Shown piece after piece: positions 1-8,187 of a stretch of 64,000 nt of DNA (position 1 is its first letter; each line of letters starts with the position of its first letter). The translations under genes were made by a program, and so were the position numbers. The notes beneath the pieces are model-generated. The model did not search any database. It was not told where the DNA came from and saw only the letters and a list, made by a program, of their open reading frames with translations. The DNA is taken from contig JAHDDO010000009.1 of assembly GCA_020629315.1 (NCBI GenBank), forward strand, positions 12,379 through 76,378, written 5' to 3'. This DNA is from Saprospiraceae bacterium (GTDB taxonomy: Bacteria; Bacteroidota; Bacteroidia; Chitinophagales; Saprospiraceae).

Positions 1-2
1 AA

Positions 3-95
3 GCCAAATTATTGACAATTGCCAATAAATGTCCAGTACATAGAACCTTACACAGTGAAACACAATTTAGCACTAAGATTAAAGAGTGGTCTTAA
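3..95 (+). CDS. OsmC-family protein, C-terminal fragment (runs off window)
   Basis: An open frame enters from the left edge and ends in TAA at 93-95. It gives the last 30 residues of a protein containing the stretch NKCPVHRTL. A Cys-Pro-Val-His-Arg-Thr-Leu block close to the C-terminus is typical of OsmC/YhfA-type proteins, where the cysteine is the second redox or peroxidatic cysteine. The family reduces organic hydroperoxides or is of unknown thiol function; the subfamily cannot be settled from 30 residues. The gene converges on the lipoprotein gene that follows on the other strand. Confidence 0.7.
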   Translation, partial: AKLLTIANKCPVHRTLHSETQFSTKIKEWS

Positions 96-182
96 GGTGT
101 TAATTGTGTTTTAGCCAAAGGTACGGTTGGAATATAGCGTACTATTTTTTGGATTGGTTTATTGAATGTTATTTTCACTTAC

Positions 183-280
183 GCGCCAGGGGCATGGAAG
201 TCCTTACTGACTTGTGTCAGTAAGGGTCCGCAGGACGGAACACTGGAATCGACCCGGTCCTGATAAAATCAGGAGGTGCC
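183..280 (-). repeat. Dispersed structured intergenic element, copy 1
   Basis: Read on the minus strand the element runs from GGCACCTCC to CCTGGCGC. It contains a hairpin at 258-274 (TCCTGAT / ATCAGGA, AAA loop), then GGACC, ATTCCAG, a small GTCC-TGC-GGAC hairpin at 226-236, a perfect 10-bp hairpin at 202-225 (CCTTACTGAC / GTCAGTAAGG, 4-nt loop) and a GCCCCTGGCGC tail. The same order of blocks recurs at 4126-4240 and 45218-45337 with different stem sequences. It lies 65 nt past the stop codon of the minus-strand lipoprotein gene, in sense orientation. Function unknown. Confidence 0.75.
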
Positions 281-345
281 CAAACAGATAAAAAAGGTAA
301 AGTAAAAAGTACATCATTAGACCTTAACAGAGGTATAGCAATGTC

Positions 346-822
346 TTACAAAGCGCCAAACAATTCATCCAGGTAATAGTCCCTTGATTCTTGGTTATAA
401 CCGATAGAACAATCGCCTAAACCAGAAGCCATAATACTAGCACAACGGCCATTACTGAATTGACTTTCTGTGTGATCTCTGAATAAAGAGCAATGACCTA
501 GTTCGTGAAATATAATATATTCTCTAAAGAGCGGACTCGCATTATTCCAAAATTGGCGGTCAATGGTTACGTGGTGTAAATGCTGACCATATTGACAAGT
601 GCCAGCTACGTTTTCTTCAGCAATATTTCGGATTTCCCCTGATATTCCCAATGCATTGAGATCGATATTGACACCTCTTCTAGCCGCTTCTATTTCGAAA
701 TCTTCAAAATAGCTCCACAGAACTTCGTCAACGTCATCATAGGATTTTACAAGAGGGTCAAGGTCACGACCGCAAGAAAGAATTATAAAGAAAATGGAAA
801 TAGCATACACTAGTCGGATCAT
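346..822 (-). CDS. Putative lipoprotein with HExxH metallopeptidase-like motif
   Basis: A 158-residue protein. The N-terminus is a lipoprotein signal with an ILSC lipobox (Cys17), so it is probably anchored to a membrane facing the periplasm or cell surface. HELGH at residues 106-110 followed by a further His at 117 looks like a zinc-binding HExxH helix. A short CASIM segment around residue 130 resembles the Met-turn found after such helices in metzincin-like peptidases. The third histidine is one residue further along than in the classical HExxHxxGxxH motif. The protein is too short to hold a large peptidase domain. Catalysis is inferred from motifs only; a non-enzymatic zinc protein is possible. 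Confidence 0.6.
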   Translation of the reverse strand: MIRLVYAISIFFIILSCGRDLDPLVKSYDDVDEVLWSYFEDFEIEAARRGVNIDLNALGISGEIRNIAEENVAGTCQYGQHLHHVTIDRQFWNNASPLFREYIIFHELGHCSLFRDHTESQFSNGRCASIMASGLGDCSIGYNQESRDYYLDELFGAL

Positions 823-919
823 AATCGAGCATTTTTGTTTGATTAAATAGTGTATGAATCTATCGTATAACTTCGGATTTGCTATTAAACTAATCTGAAG
901 AGTTAATTAGTATACAAGT

Positions 920-2602
920 CTAAATCTTTCCTTCTACAATAGCCAGAATAGTCGTTCGTTTTGTGGTAGATAAATCCATTAAAGTGGCTGCTTTTTCCAT
1001 TGATGCTTCCACAAAAGCACTATCAGAAAAGCCAGCGCAATTTATTTTTACATTGAGATAGGCGCCGTAAACTGCGGTATCCAAACAAGCGACGCCTACC
1101 CCTACATCAGAGATAGAAGCCGGGTTTCCAATGTTTGCTATTTCTTCGGCGAAGTCATAAGCATCAACACATAACTGCATCACGGACAAGGGCACATCAA
1201 TGGCATTACATGTAGCAGCGTGAAGACCTTGCTTTCGCTTTTGTTTTTCTTCGTCTGTGTTTTTAGGCATTCGGATGGCATCCATAATTTTATTGAAGGC
1301 GTCCGTATCTTCATCTACTTTGGCAAGTAAGGCATCTTTAAAGTATTGACCTTTTTCTGCTAGTGCTGAAAACTGGTCCCAGCGGTCGTCCCATCCTCGT
1401 TTGTGCGCAGAAAGATTAGCAACCATAGCATTTAATGAGGCCCCTAATGCACCTACATATGCAGCAATACTTCCTCCTCCAGGTGCCGGACTTTCTGATG
1501 CAGTTTCATTAGCAAAAGAACGAAGATCCATTTGGACCAATTTCTGATCTTCTCCCTCAATTACATACTCAATGATCTTTTTCTTTGGATCAAAAGGACT
1601 GAGTTCGTCTAAGCCTAATGATTTAATCGCGATCCGAATGATTTCTTCTTCGGCGACCCCAACGGATCGCTGTTGCTGCTCTAGAAAATATCGACCGGCA
1701 TCAAGCATTACCTGCTTTGGAACCAAACCTACCAGTTCACTACCTGTAACTCGGAGTCCCCGAGAATTAGCGGAGTTTCGGCAGGCTTCAAAAGCTTCAT
1801 GAAGAGTAGTATCAGTAATATTTGTTAAATTCATACTGATTTGTGCAAGGCCATATTCTTCAATAAACCATCCGATGGCTTTTACAGATTTACAAGTACC
1901 AGGCACTCGTACAGCTTCTCCATTTTCATCACGAACAATGTCACCTGTAACCGGATTACCTGTGCGCTTAATACGGCCTTTTTCTCGGATATCAAAAGCT
2001 ACACTATTGGCTCTTCGGACGGATGTTGTATTTAAGTTTACGTTATAAGCTACCAAGAAATCTCTGGCTCCAATTACTGTTGCACCTGCCGTTACATTAA
2101 ATTCAGAAGGGCCATAATCAGGAGTCCAGTTTGGATCTTTAATCTTATCTGCAAAACCTTCATATTCTCCAGCACGAATAGTGGCTAAGTTTCGACGTTC
2201 TTCTTTTGTAGCTGCTGCCTCATACATATAGATGGGAATATTCAGTTCTTTACCAACGCGCTCGCCTAATATATGAGCCCATTTTGCTGTTTCCTCCATA
2301 GTTATACCTGAAATTGGAATTAGAGGACACACATCAGTGGCACCCATACGGGGATGTTCTCCGGAATGTTGTCGCATATCTATGAGCTCAGATGCTTTTT
2401 TTATGGCTTGAAAAGCAGCCTCTACTACCTGGGCGGGCTCACCCACAAATGTCACCACCGTTCGATGAGTGGCTTTTCCTGGGTCCACATCCAACAAGCG
2501 AACACCTTCTACGTTCTTTATTTGTTCAGTAATTTGTTTTAGAACCTGTGGATCCCTTCCTTCGCTGAAATTGGGAACACATTCTATTATAGCTTTACTC
2601 AT
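920..2602 (-). CDS. ftcD: Bifunctional glutamate formimidoyltransferase / formimidoyl-THF cyclodeaminase
   Basis: A 560-residue two-domain enzyme of histidine degradation. The N-terminal half (about 1-330) is the formiminotransferase, opening with ECVPNFSEGRD and carrying the catalytic-region motif HSGEHPRMGATD; it moves the formimino group from formiminoglutamate to tetrahydrofolate. The C-terminal part (about 350-560) is the helical cyclodeaminase with SPAPGGGSIAAYVGALGA, which releases ammonia and gives methenyl-THF. Length and order match the fused animal and bacteroidete enzymes. No other hut genes are visible here, and the neighbours are unrelated. It is divergent from the next gene, with a 51-bp gap. 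Confidence 0.95.
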   Translation of the reverse strand: MSKAIIECVPNFSEGRDPQVLKQITEQIKNVEGVRLLDVDPGKATHRTVVTFVGEPAQVVEAAFQAIKKASELIDMRQHSGEHPRMGATDVCPLIPISGITMEETAKWAHILGERVGKELNIPIYMYEAAATKEERRNLATIRAGEYEGFADKIKDPNWTPDYGPSEFNVTAGATVIGARDFLVAYNVNLNTTSVRRANSVAFDIREKGRIKRTGNPVTGDIVRDENGEAVRVPGTCKSVKAIGWFIEEYGLAQISMNLTNITDTTLHEAFEACRNSANSRGLRVTGSELVGLVPKQVMLDAGRYFLEQQQRSVGVAEEEIIRIAIKSLGLDELSPFDPKKKIIEYVIEGEDQKLVQMDLRSFANETASESPAPGGGSIAAYVGALGASLNAMVANLSAHKRGWDDRWDQFSALAEKGQYFKDALLAKVDEDTDAFNKIMDAIRMPKNTDEEKQKRKQGLHAATCNAIDVPLSVMQLCVDAYDFAEEIANIGNPASISDVGVGVACLDTAVYGAYLNVKINCAGFSDSAFVEASMEKAATLMDLSTTKRTTILAIVEGKI

Positions 2603-2653
2603 ACGTCTGATGCAACTGTTTTAAAAAGAGCATAAATTTATATTTTATTCGTC

Positions 2654-4117
2654 ATGAAGTCATTCAGCATTATAAATAAAGTAAAGGTCTGCTTGTTATA
2701 TCTTTTCACTATATGCATATGTAGTGGGCCTATGCAAGCACAAGAGGTTCTAATCTCAAAGGACATTAATGTTAGGAATGATCAGAAATTTTTGCTTTTA
2801 GGAAAGATTGATGAGAATATCCTACTCTTTAGAGATAGGGACCAACAACAGTTTGTTGAAGTCTTTGATGAAAACCTAAAATTTAAATACCAAAGAGAAG
2901 TTTCAATTGAAAATCGAGGTACAAAGATTTACGCAGTAATTCCACAAGAAGAATCATTCCACGTTATTTATGGATTGATGGATAGAGATTCAGTCAGGTT
3001 ACGACAACGTATTGTGGATGGAAAGGGTGAGTTGGTTGATTCTTTGGAATTGAGCGCTTTAGCTAGACGTGATTTTTCTGGGCGATTTAAATTTGGATTT
3101 AGTGATGATCGAAACAAGATCCTTCTTTTCAACCCAGTAAAACGCGATGAAGTTTTTATGGTCATGCTTGACATAAAAGCTAAAGAAGTTTCTTGGTCCA
3201 ATACCATGAAAATTAACACGAGTAATACTGGTCTTGAGTTTCAAGATTTGGTTGTATCCAACAATGGGAACGCCTATTTTCTTTACGAACAATCTAATAA
3301 TCGTTATGATCGTGTAAATCATGCTTTTCATTTATATGCAGTAAGAGGGGAGGGCAATGCTTGGGAGTCTGCCGTGCTACCTTTTTCAGAATATTTATCC
3401 AAAGATGTCCATTTAGGCATTGACGAAAAGAATAAACAATTATTGCTGATAGGCCTTTTTACAGAGGCGAATCGATCATCAGCACTTGGATATTATTTCG
3501 GTCTGGCCCCTTTGGAGAATGTAGGCACTGCCTTACAATTAAATGTGATCCCATTTGAAGAATCCTTTATAAACGAAGTATACGGTAAACAGAAAAAAGT
3601 AAATAAAACCCTTGACTACTACTATATAAAAGATGTGGTTTTTAAGCAAGATGGAGGCTTCATTTGGATTGGTGAAATGTATAAAGAATATTTCCGGAGA
3701 ACGAATAGTCCTTATGGTAGATATTCGAGAAATTACGGGGATACAGACGGTTATGTAGATTATTATAATGAGGATTTAGTTGTTTTCTCAATTGATAATG
3801 CAGGAGATGAGGAGTGGAAACAAGTACTTTACAAAAAACAATTTTCTCAGGACGATGATGCCGCATATTCCTCCTACTTTTTAATGCGGACACCATCTAG
3901 GATTAAGTTGTTGTATAATGATGAGATAAAGCGGAATAATACAGTCAGTGAATATATGTTTGACCCTATGGGAAATACCCATCGAAAAACAGTGTTGAAT
4001 ACAGAGTACGAAAATTTAAGACTGCAATTCTCAGAGGGATTACAAATCGCATCAAATGCCCTTATTTTACCCAGCTTCACTTCGAGCAATCTAAATTTAG
4101 TTAAGATTAGTTTTTAA
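2654..4117 (+). CDS. Secreted protein of unknown function
   Basis: A 487-residue protein with an N-terminal hydrophobic segment ending near PMQAQ, consistent with Sec export. The rest is beta-rich, with repeated short strands of the kind seen in propeller-like or WD40-like secreted proteins, but I recognise no named domain. There is no T9SS sorting domain at the C-terminus. A structured repeat begins 9 nt after the stop. Start is the ATG at 2654, directly followed by a lysine-containing signal peptide. Function not assignable. Confidence 0.75.
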   Translation: MKSFSIINKVKVCLLYLFTICICSGPMQAQEVLISKDINVRNDQKFLLLGKIDENILLFRDRDQQQFVEVFDENLKFKYQREVSIENRGTKIYAVIPQEESFHVIYGLMDRDSVRLRQRIVDGKGELVDSLELSALARRDFSGRFKFGFSDDRNKILLFNPVKRDEVFMVMLDIKAKEVSWSNTMKINTSNTGLEFQDLVVSNNGNAYFLYEQSNNRYDRVNHAFHLYAVRGEGNAWESAVLPFSEYLSKDVHLGIDEKNKQLLLIGLFTEANRSSALGYYFGLAPLENVGTALQLNVIPFEESFINEVYGKQKKVNKTLDYYYIKDVVFKQDGGFIWIGEMYKEYFRRTNSPYGRYSRNYGDTDGYVDYYNEDLVVFSIDNAGDEEWKQVLYKKQFSQDDDAAYSSYFLMRTPSRIKLLYNDEIKRNNTVSEYMFDPMGNTHRKTVLNTEYENLRLQFSEGLQIASNALILPSFTSSNLNLVKISF

Positions 4118-4125
4118 GTTTTTTT

Positions 4126-4240
4126 GGCACCTCCATCACGAAACTTCGCGATGGACCAGGCCATTCCAGGGTCCGCTATCGCTCCCGACCTGTGGTCCGC
4201 TATGATTAATAATCATAGACGCCTTGCATGTCCTTGGCGC
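4126..4240 (+). repeat. Dispersed structured intergenic element, copy 2
   Basis: The element runs from GGCACCTCC to CTTGGCGC. Blocks in order: an imperfect hairpin (CCATC...GATGG, 4133-4154), GGACC at 4153-4157 able to pair with GGTCC at 4170-4174 across a loop containing ATTCCAG, a GACC-TGT-GGTC hairpin at 4187-4197, and a hairpin CTATGAT/ATCATAG (4200-4206 with 4212-4218) before the TGGCGC tail. It begins 9 nt after the stop of the secreted-protein gene on the same strand, so it would form that transcript's 3' UTR. Confidence 0.75.
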
Positions 4241-4339
4241 GATTTCTAGTAACTAATCTTTCTAAAGAGTCACCGTAGTAACTACACAATAATGTAAGAT
4301 AGTCGGACTATATATACTTATTTCAAGATGGAAATCGTT

Positions 4340-4347
4340 TACCTTGC
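4340..4347 (+). promoter_or_regulatory. Candidate -7 element TACCTTGC of the TPR gene
   Basis: TACCTTGC resembles the bacteroidete -7 element TAnnTTTG and sits 20 nt before the ATG at 4368. No strong -33 element is obvious. Confidence 0.35.
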
Positions 4348-4367
4348 GTTCATCAATACTTGAAACT

Positions 4368-5501
4368 ATGCGAGTCTTATGTCAAATAACTATTTTACTT
4401 CTCTTTCCTGTATTCATTTTTAGTCAATCAGAAGTTCAGGTGAAAGCTATTGAGTTTTATAATGAAGGCGTGATTAGTATGAAGGAAAAAGAATACGATG
4501 ACGCAAAACATTTTTTTTCTAAGGCTATCGAACTAGATAATAACTTTCCTAAACCATATTACCAGCGAGCCTTAGCCAACATGTATTCTAAAGACTTTAA
4601 AGGAGCGGCTATTGACTTTAAAAAGAGTACCTCTTTTGAGGATTATAAGGTGAAGGCACAATATTATTTGGGCTACAGCCAAGTGCAGTTAAAAGATTAT
4701 GAGCGAGCGATTATAAATCTTAGAGAAGCTAAAACACTAGACCCAGACAATGAAAAGATATACTATTATCTAGGATATATAGACTTTATCCAGAAAGATT
4801 ATGAGGGTGCAATGGAGCTATTTCAAAGTGCTATCGACAAAGGTTATGAGTCCGAAAAGGTATGGTACTATAAAGGAATGGCCCATTATAAAACCAATGA
4901 TATAGCTAGTGCAATTCCATGTTTTGAAAAGCAAATGGCCATTAACCCAGATGCGGAGAAAACCAGTCTTACCTTACTAAATCTACATCAGAAATTAGAA
5001 AATTATGAGGAAGTAGTTTCATATGCGAACAGTTATTTAAGTAGCCATCCAGAAGATGTGGAAGTTATGAATATGAAAGCTACAGGCTTGCTGAAAATGG
5101 AAAGCTATTCTTTGGCTCAAAAGACGTATGATGCTATTTTGGACATTGAACCATCCAATACAACGGCTTTAAAGAATAACTTATTTATCGCACAAAAAAC
5201 CGATGATAAGGAACGAATGATAATTGATTTGTCCAGATTGGTAAAAGCAGAAGGGCCAAGTTCTGAATATTTATTCAAGAGAGCTACGGTTTTAGTAGGT
5301 CTCGAACGAATCGATGATGCATTGAAAGATTTGGATGTTGTTATAGAGCAAAATCCAGAACACAATAAGGCATATTATTATCGAGCAATCTTACATGGTA
5401 AGAAGCAAGAAAACGAAAAAGCTTGTGAAGATATCCGTATGGCAGCCCAACTAGGATACGAGGAAGCCTTTCAATATGTACGAAGTTATTGCCCAAATTA
5501 G
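4368..5501 (+). CDS. Secreted tetratricopeptide-repeat protein
   Basis: A 377-residue protein with a signal peptide (hydrophobic run ending FIFSQ) followed by about nine tandem TPR units from residue 20 to the end; for example YNEGVISMKEKEYDDAKHFF and YYLGYIDFIQKDYEGAMELF. Such proteins act as scaffolds for protein contacts in the periplasm or at the outer membrane; no partner can be named. I chose the ATG at 4368 rather than a TTG at 4344 because it gives a normal signal peptide and leaves room for the promoter element. It stands alone between an intergenic repeat and the ribosomal operon promoter. Confidence 0.85.
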   Translation: MRVLCQITILLLFPVFIFSQSEVQVKAIEFYNEGVISMKEKEYDDAKHFFSKAIELDNNFPKPYYQRALANMYSKDFKGAAIDFKKSTSFEDYKVKAQYYLGYSQVQLKDYERAIINLREAKTLDPDNEKIYYYLGYIDFIQKDYEGAMELFQSAIDKGYESEKVWYYKGMAHYKTNDIASAIPCFEKQMAINPDAEKTSLTLLNLHQKLENYEEVVSYANSYLSSHPEDVEVMNMKATGLLKMESYSLAQKTYDAILDIEPSNTTALKNNLFIAQKTDDKERMIIDLSRLVKAEGPSSEYLFKRATVLVGLERIDDALKDLDVVIEQNPEHNKAYYYRAILHGKKQENEKACEDIRMAAQLGYEEAFQYVRSYCPN

Positions 5502-5606
5502 GACGATAAACCCATTGAATTTCCATAGGTTTTTAAAAAAAAGTCGAAAATTCCCCTGTTTTTCAAGGAGTTATGAGGGTAGGTGAATAAAAAAGCTACC
5601 TTTAGC

Positions 5607-5637
5607 TTGCTTTGTTCTAGCTATAATTATACATTTG
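5607..5637 (+). promoter_or_regulatory. Promoter of the rplM-rpsI-rpsB-tsf operon
   Basis: TACATTTG at 5630-5637 matches the bacteroidete -7 consensus TAnnTTTG, with TTG at 5607-5609 (20-nt spacer) as the -33 element. Transcription would start near 5643, giving a leader of about 30 nt before the GTG start of rplM. Confidence 0.65.
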
Positions 5638-5672
5638 CAGCCGCATTGGAATAATGTATAAAAATTATAGTT

Positions 5673-6116
5673 GTGAACACATTAAGTTACAAAACGAAGT
5701 CACTACGAAAAGAAGATGTTGAAAGATCATGGTATGTTCTTGATGCAGATGGTTTAGTAGTAGGTAGAACAGCAACAAAAATTGCGAATGTTTTACGAGG
5801 AAAACACAAGCCATCATATACACCACACGTAGACTGTGGTGATAATGTAATTGTAGTGAATTGTGAAAAAATCCGATTTACCGGCGATAAGTTAAACCAA
5901 AAAGAATACGATTCTTACAGTGGTTACCCAGGAGGACGTAAAGTTCGAACGGCTAAAGAAATGTTTGACAAAAAGCCAAGAGCGGTTATCGAGAAAGCGG
6001 TAAGAGGCATGCTTCCTAAGAGTAAGTTAGGCAGGTCTATGTTTACTAAATTATATGTGTACGAAGGTCCGGATCATCCGCATCAAGCACAGAAACCAGA
6101 AGAATTCAAATTTTAG
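5673..6116 (+). CDS. rplM: 50S ribosomal protein L13 (uL13)
   Basis: 147 residues, the usual length. It contains the L13 signatures WYVLDADGLVVGRTATKIA near the N-terminus and AVRGMLPKSKLGRSMFTKL near residues 108-126. It is an early-assembling large-subunit protein binding 23S rRNA. Translation appears to start at GTG (5673): no in-frame ATG fits the conserved N-terminus NTLSYKT. It is first of the operon rplM-rpsI-rpsB-tsf, and rpsI follows after 3 nt. Confidence 0.97.
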   Translation: MNTLSYKTKSLRKEDVERSWYVLDADGLVVGRTATKIANVLRGKHKPSYTPHVDCGDNVIVVNCEKIRFTGDKLNQKEYDSYSGYPGGRKVRTAKEMFDKKPRAVIEKAVRGMLPKSKLGRSMFTKLYVYEGPDHPHQAQKPEEFKF

Positions 6117-6119
6117 AAG

Positions 6120-6509
6120 ATGGATAGCGTAATTAATACTATAGGCCGGCGTAAAGCCTCTGTGGCCAGAATATATTTGAAGAATGGAAGTGGAGCTATT
6201 ACCGTAAATGGTAAAGACTACAAAGATTATTTTGCTCAACCAAGCATTAGATTCAATCTTGAGGATCCATTAAAGACTGTAGAAGTAGAAGGTCAATACG
6301 ACATTAAGGTAAATGTGAAAGGCGGTGGCTTCAAAGGTCAAGCGGAAGCTACTAGACTTGCGATCTCAAGAGCCTTGGTTAAGATTAATGAGGATTTCAG
6401 AAAACCACTGAAAGACAAAAAGTACTTAACTCGGGATTCAAGAGTTGTTGAGAGAAAGAAATTCGGAAAGCCAAAGGCAAGAAAGAGTTTCCAGTTCTCA
6501 AAGCGTTAA
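6120..6509 (+). CDS. rpsI: 30S ribosomal protein S9 (uS9)
   Basis: 129 residues with the S9 N-terminal GRRKASVARIYLKNGSG, the central KGGGFKGQAEATRLAISRAL and the basic tail ending in Phe-Ser-Lys-Arg. The C-terminal Lys-Arg reaches the P-site tRNA in known ribosomes. It starts 3 nt after rplM, an arrangement that points to co-translation of L13 and S9, as in many bacteria. Confidence 0.97.
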   Translation: MDSVINTIGRRKASVARIYLKNGSGAITVNGKDYKDYFAQPSIRFNLEDPLKTVEVEGQYDIKVNVKGGGFKGQAEATRLAISRALVKINEDFRKPLKDKKYLTRDSRVVERKKFGKPKARKSFQFSKR

Positions 6510-6542
6510 TCTTATTCTTACAATTTATTCAACAGAGAAATT

Positions 6543-7277
6543 ATGAGCAAACCAACATATAACGATTTATTGAAGGCCGGTGTACACTTTGGTCACATGA
6601 AGCGGAAATGGAACCCTAAGATGCTACCTTATATTTTTATGGAGCGTAAGGGTATTCACATCATTGACCTGAATAGGACTTTGGAGTGCATGGATGATGC
6701 GGCTTCGGCAATGAAACAAATTGCTAAGAGTGGTCGTAAAATTTTATTCGTTGCCACTAAAAAGCAAGCAAAAGAGATAGTAGCGGCAGCTGCCCGTTCT
6801 GTAAACATGCCATATGTGACAGAAAGATGGTTAGGTGGTATGATGACAAACTTTGCTACAATCAGACGTTCTGTTAAGAAAATGCAGAACATTGAAAAAC
6901 TACTTAATGACAAATCAGCTACGAGTATTACTAAAAAAGAGCGATTGACATTAAGCCGTGAAAGAGATAAACTGCAAAAAGTACTAGGAGGTATTGAGCG
7001 TTTGAACAGAATCCCAAGTGCTGTATTTATCGTAGATATTAGCCACGAGCATATAGCCGTAGCTGAATCTAAAAAGCTAGGACTTAGAACATTCGGTATT
7101 GTTGATACAAATTCAAATCCTTCTCAAGTAGATTTTCCTATTCCAGGAAATGATGACGCATCTAAATCAGTTAAGATAATCCTTGACACGATGGTGAACG
7201 CAATTAAAGAAGGTCTTGATGAAAGGAAGAATGCTAAAGAAGAGAAAGCAGAAGAAAGCCCTGCAGCAACAGCCTAA
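6543..7277 (+). CDS. rpsB: 30S ribosomal protein S2 (uS2)
   Basis: 244 residues. It has the S2 motifs LLKAGVHFGHMKRKWNPKM at the start, ERWLGGMMTNFATIRRSVKK in the middle and the NSNPSQVDFPIPGNDDA block near residue 195-210. The last 25 residues are a charged Lys/Glu-rich extension typical of bacteroidete S2. It assembles late on the 30S subunit next to S1. It lies 33 nt after rpsI and 31 nt before tsf, the widespread rpsB-tsf pairing. Confidence 0.97.
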   Translation: MSKPTYNDLLKAGVHFGHMKRKWNPKMLPYIFMERKGIHIIDLNRTLECMDDAASAMKQIAKSGRKILFVATKKQAKEIVAAAARSVNMPYVTERWLGGMMTNFATIRRSVKKMQNIEKLLNDKSATSITKKERLTLSRERDKLQKVLGGIERLNRIPSAVFIVDISHEHIAVAESKKLGLRTFGIVDTNSNPSQVDFPIPGNDDASKSVKIILDTMVNAIKEGLDERKNAKEEKAEESPAATA

Positions 7278-7308
7278 TTTATTTGACTATAAAATATTTT
7301 AAGAAAAA

Positions 7309-8136
7309 ATGAGCATTAAAGCCGCTGACGTAAAAAAACTTAGAGACCAGACAGGTGCTGGTATGATGGACTGTAAAAAAGCCTTAACTGAAGCAGGAGG
7401 TGATTTTGACAAAGCCGTTGAAATATTAAGAAAGAAGGGTCAAAAATTATCACTAAAAAGAGCAGATAGAGAAGCAAAAGAAGGTGTAGTTATTGCAAAA
7501 GTAACGGGTGATAACACAAGAGGAGTAGTGGTAAAACTAAGTTGTGAAACAGACTTCGTTGCGAAGAACGAAGATTTTGTAAAAATGACTGACGAAATAG
7601 CTGATCTTGCATTATCTAAGAAACCAACAGATAAAGATGCACTCTTAGCATTAGACTTCGGAGGTATTTCTCTTGGAGAAAAAATTACAGAGCAAATTGG
7701 TGTTATTGGAGAGAAAGTTGAGTTAGCTGATTACCAATACTTAGAATCACCGATGGTTGTAGAATACAACCACATGGGTAACAAAGCCGGTGTAATCGTA
7801 GGCCTTAACAAAGCATCTGATAATTTCTTAACTCCAGGAAAAGATGTAGCCATGCAAGTAGCAGCTATGAAGCCTGTAGCATTAGATAAAGACGGTGTGG
7901 ACAAAACGATCATTGATAAAGAGATTGAGATTGGGATGGAGATCGCAAGAAAAGAGGGTAAGCCAGAGGCGATGCTAGAAAAAATTGCGCAAGGTAAGTT
8001 GAATAAGTTCTTTAAGGAAAACACCTTGATGAATCAAGCCTTTGTAAAAGATGGTAAACAAACAGTGGCTACTTATTTGAGTGGAGTTGACCAAGAGTTG
8101 ACCGTTTTAGATTTCAAACACGTAGCACTAGGATAA
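7309..8136 (+). CDS. tsf: Elongation factor Ts
   Basis: 275 residues, normal length. The N-terminal UBA-like domain reads VKKLRDQTGAGMMDCKKAL, followed by the conserved CETDFVAKNEDF block of the core that contacts EF-Tu. It is the nucleotide-exchange factor that removes GDP from EF-Tu. It is last in the ribosomal operon, and an intrinsic terminator begins 7 nt after the stop codon. Confidence 0.97.
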   Translation: MSIKAADVKKLRDQTGAGMMDCKKALTEAGGDFDKAVEILRKKGQKLSLKRADREAKEGVVIAKVTGDNTRGVVVKLSCETDFVAKNEDFVKMTDEIADLALSKKPTDKDALLALDFGGISLGEKITEQIGVIGEKVELADYQYLESPMVVEYNHMGNKAGVIVGLNKASDNFLTPGKDVAMQVAAMKPVALDKDGVDKTIIDKEIEIGMEIARKEGKPEAMLEKIAQGKLNKFFKENTLMNQAFVKDGKQTVATYLSGVDQELTVLDFKHVALG

Positions 8137-8143
8137 ATTTTTA

Positions 8144-8171
8144 AGCGACTCGAAAGAGTCGCTTTTTTTTT
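8144..8171 (+). terminator. Intrinsic terminator of the rplM-tsf operon
   Basis: A perfect 8-bp stem AGCGACTC / GAGTCGCT with a GAAA tetraloop (8144-8163) runs into nine consecutive T residues (8163-8171). This is a textbook Rho-independent terminator and the clearest one in the window. Confidence 0.93.
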
Positions 8172-8187
8172 ACACCTTCGCGAATAG

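Noticed and set aside
5638-5672. Possible ribosomal-protein leader RNA (L13 autoregulation)
   Set aside because: Only about 30 nt lie between the predicted start site and GTG, with just a weak AT-only stem; too little to call a leader element.
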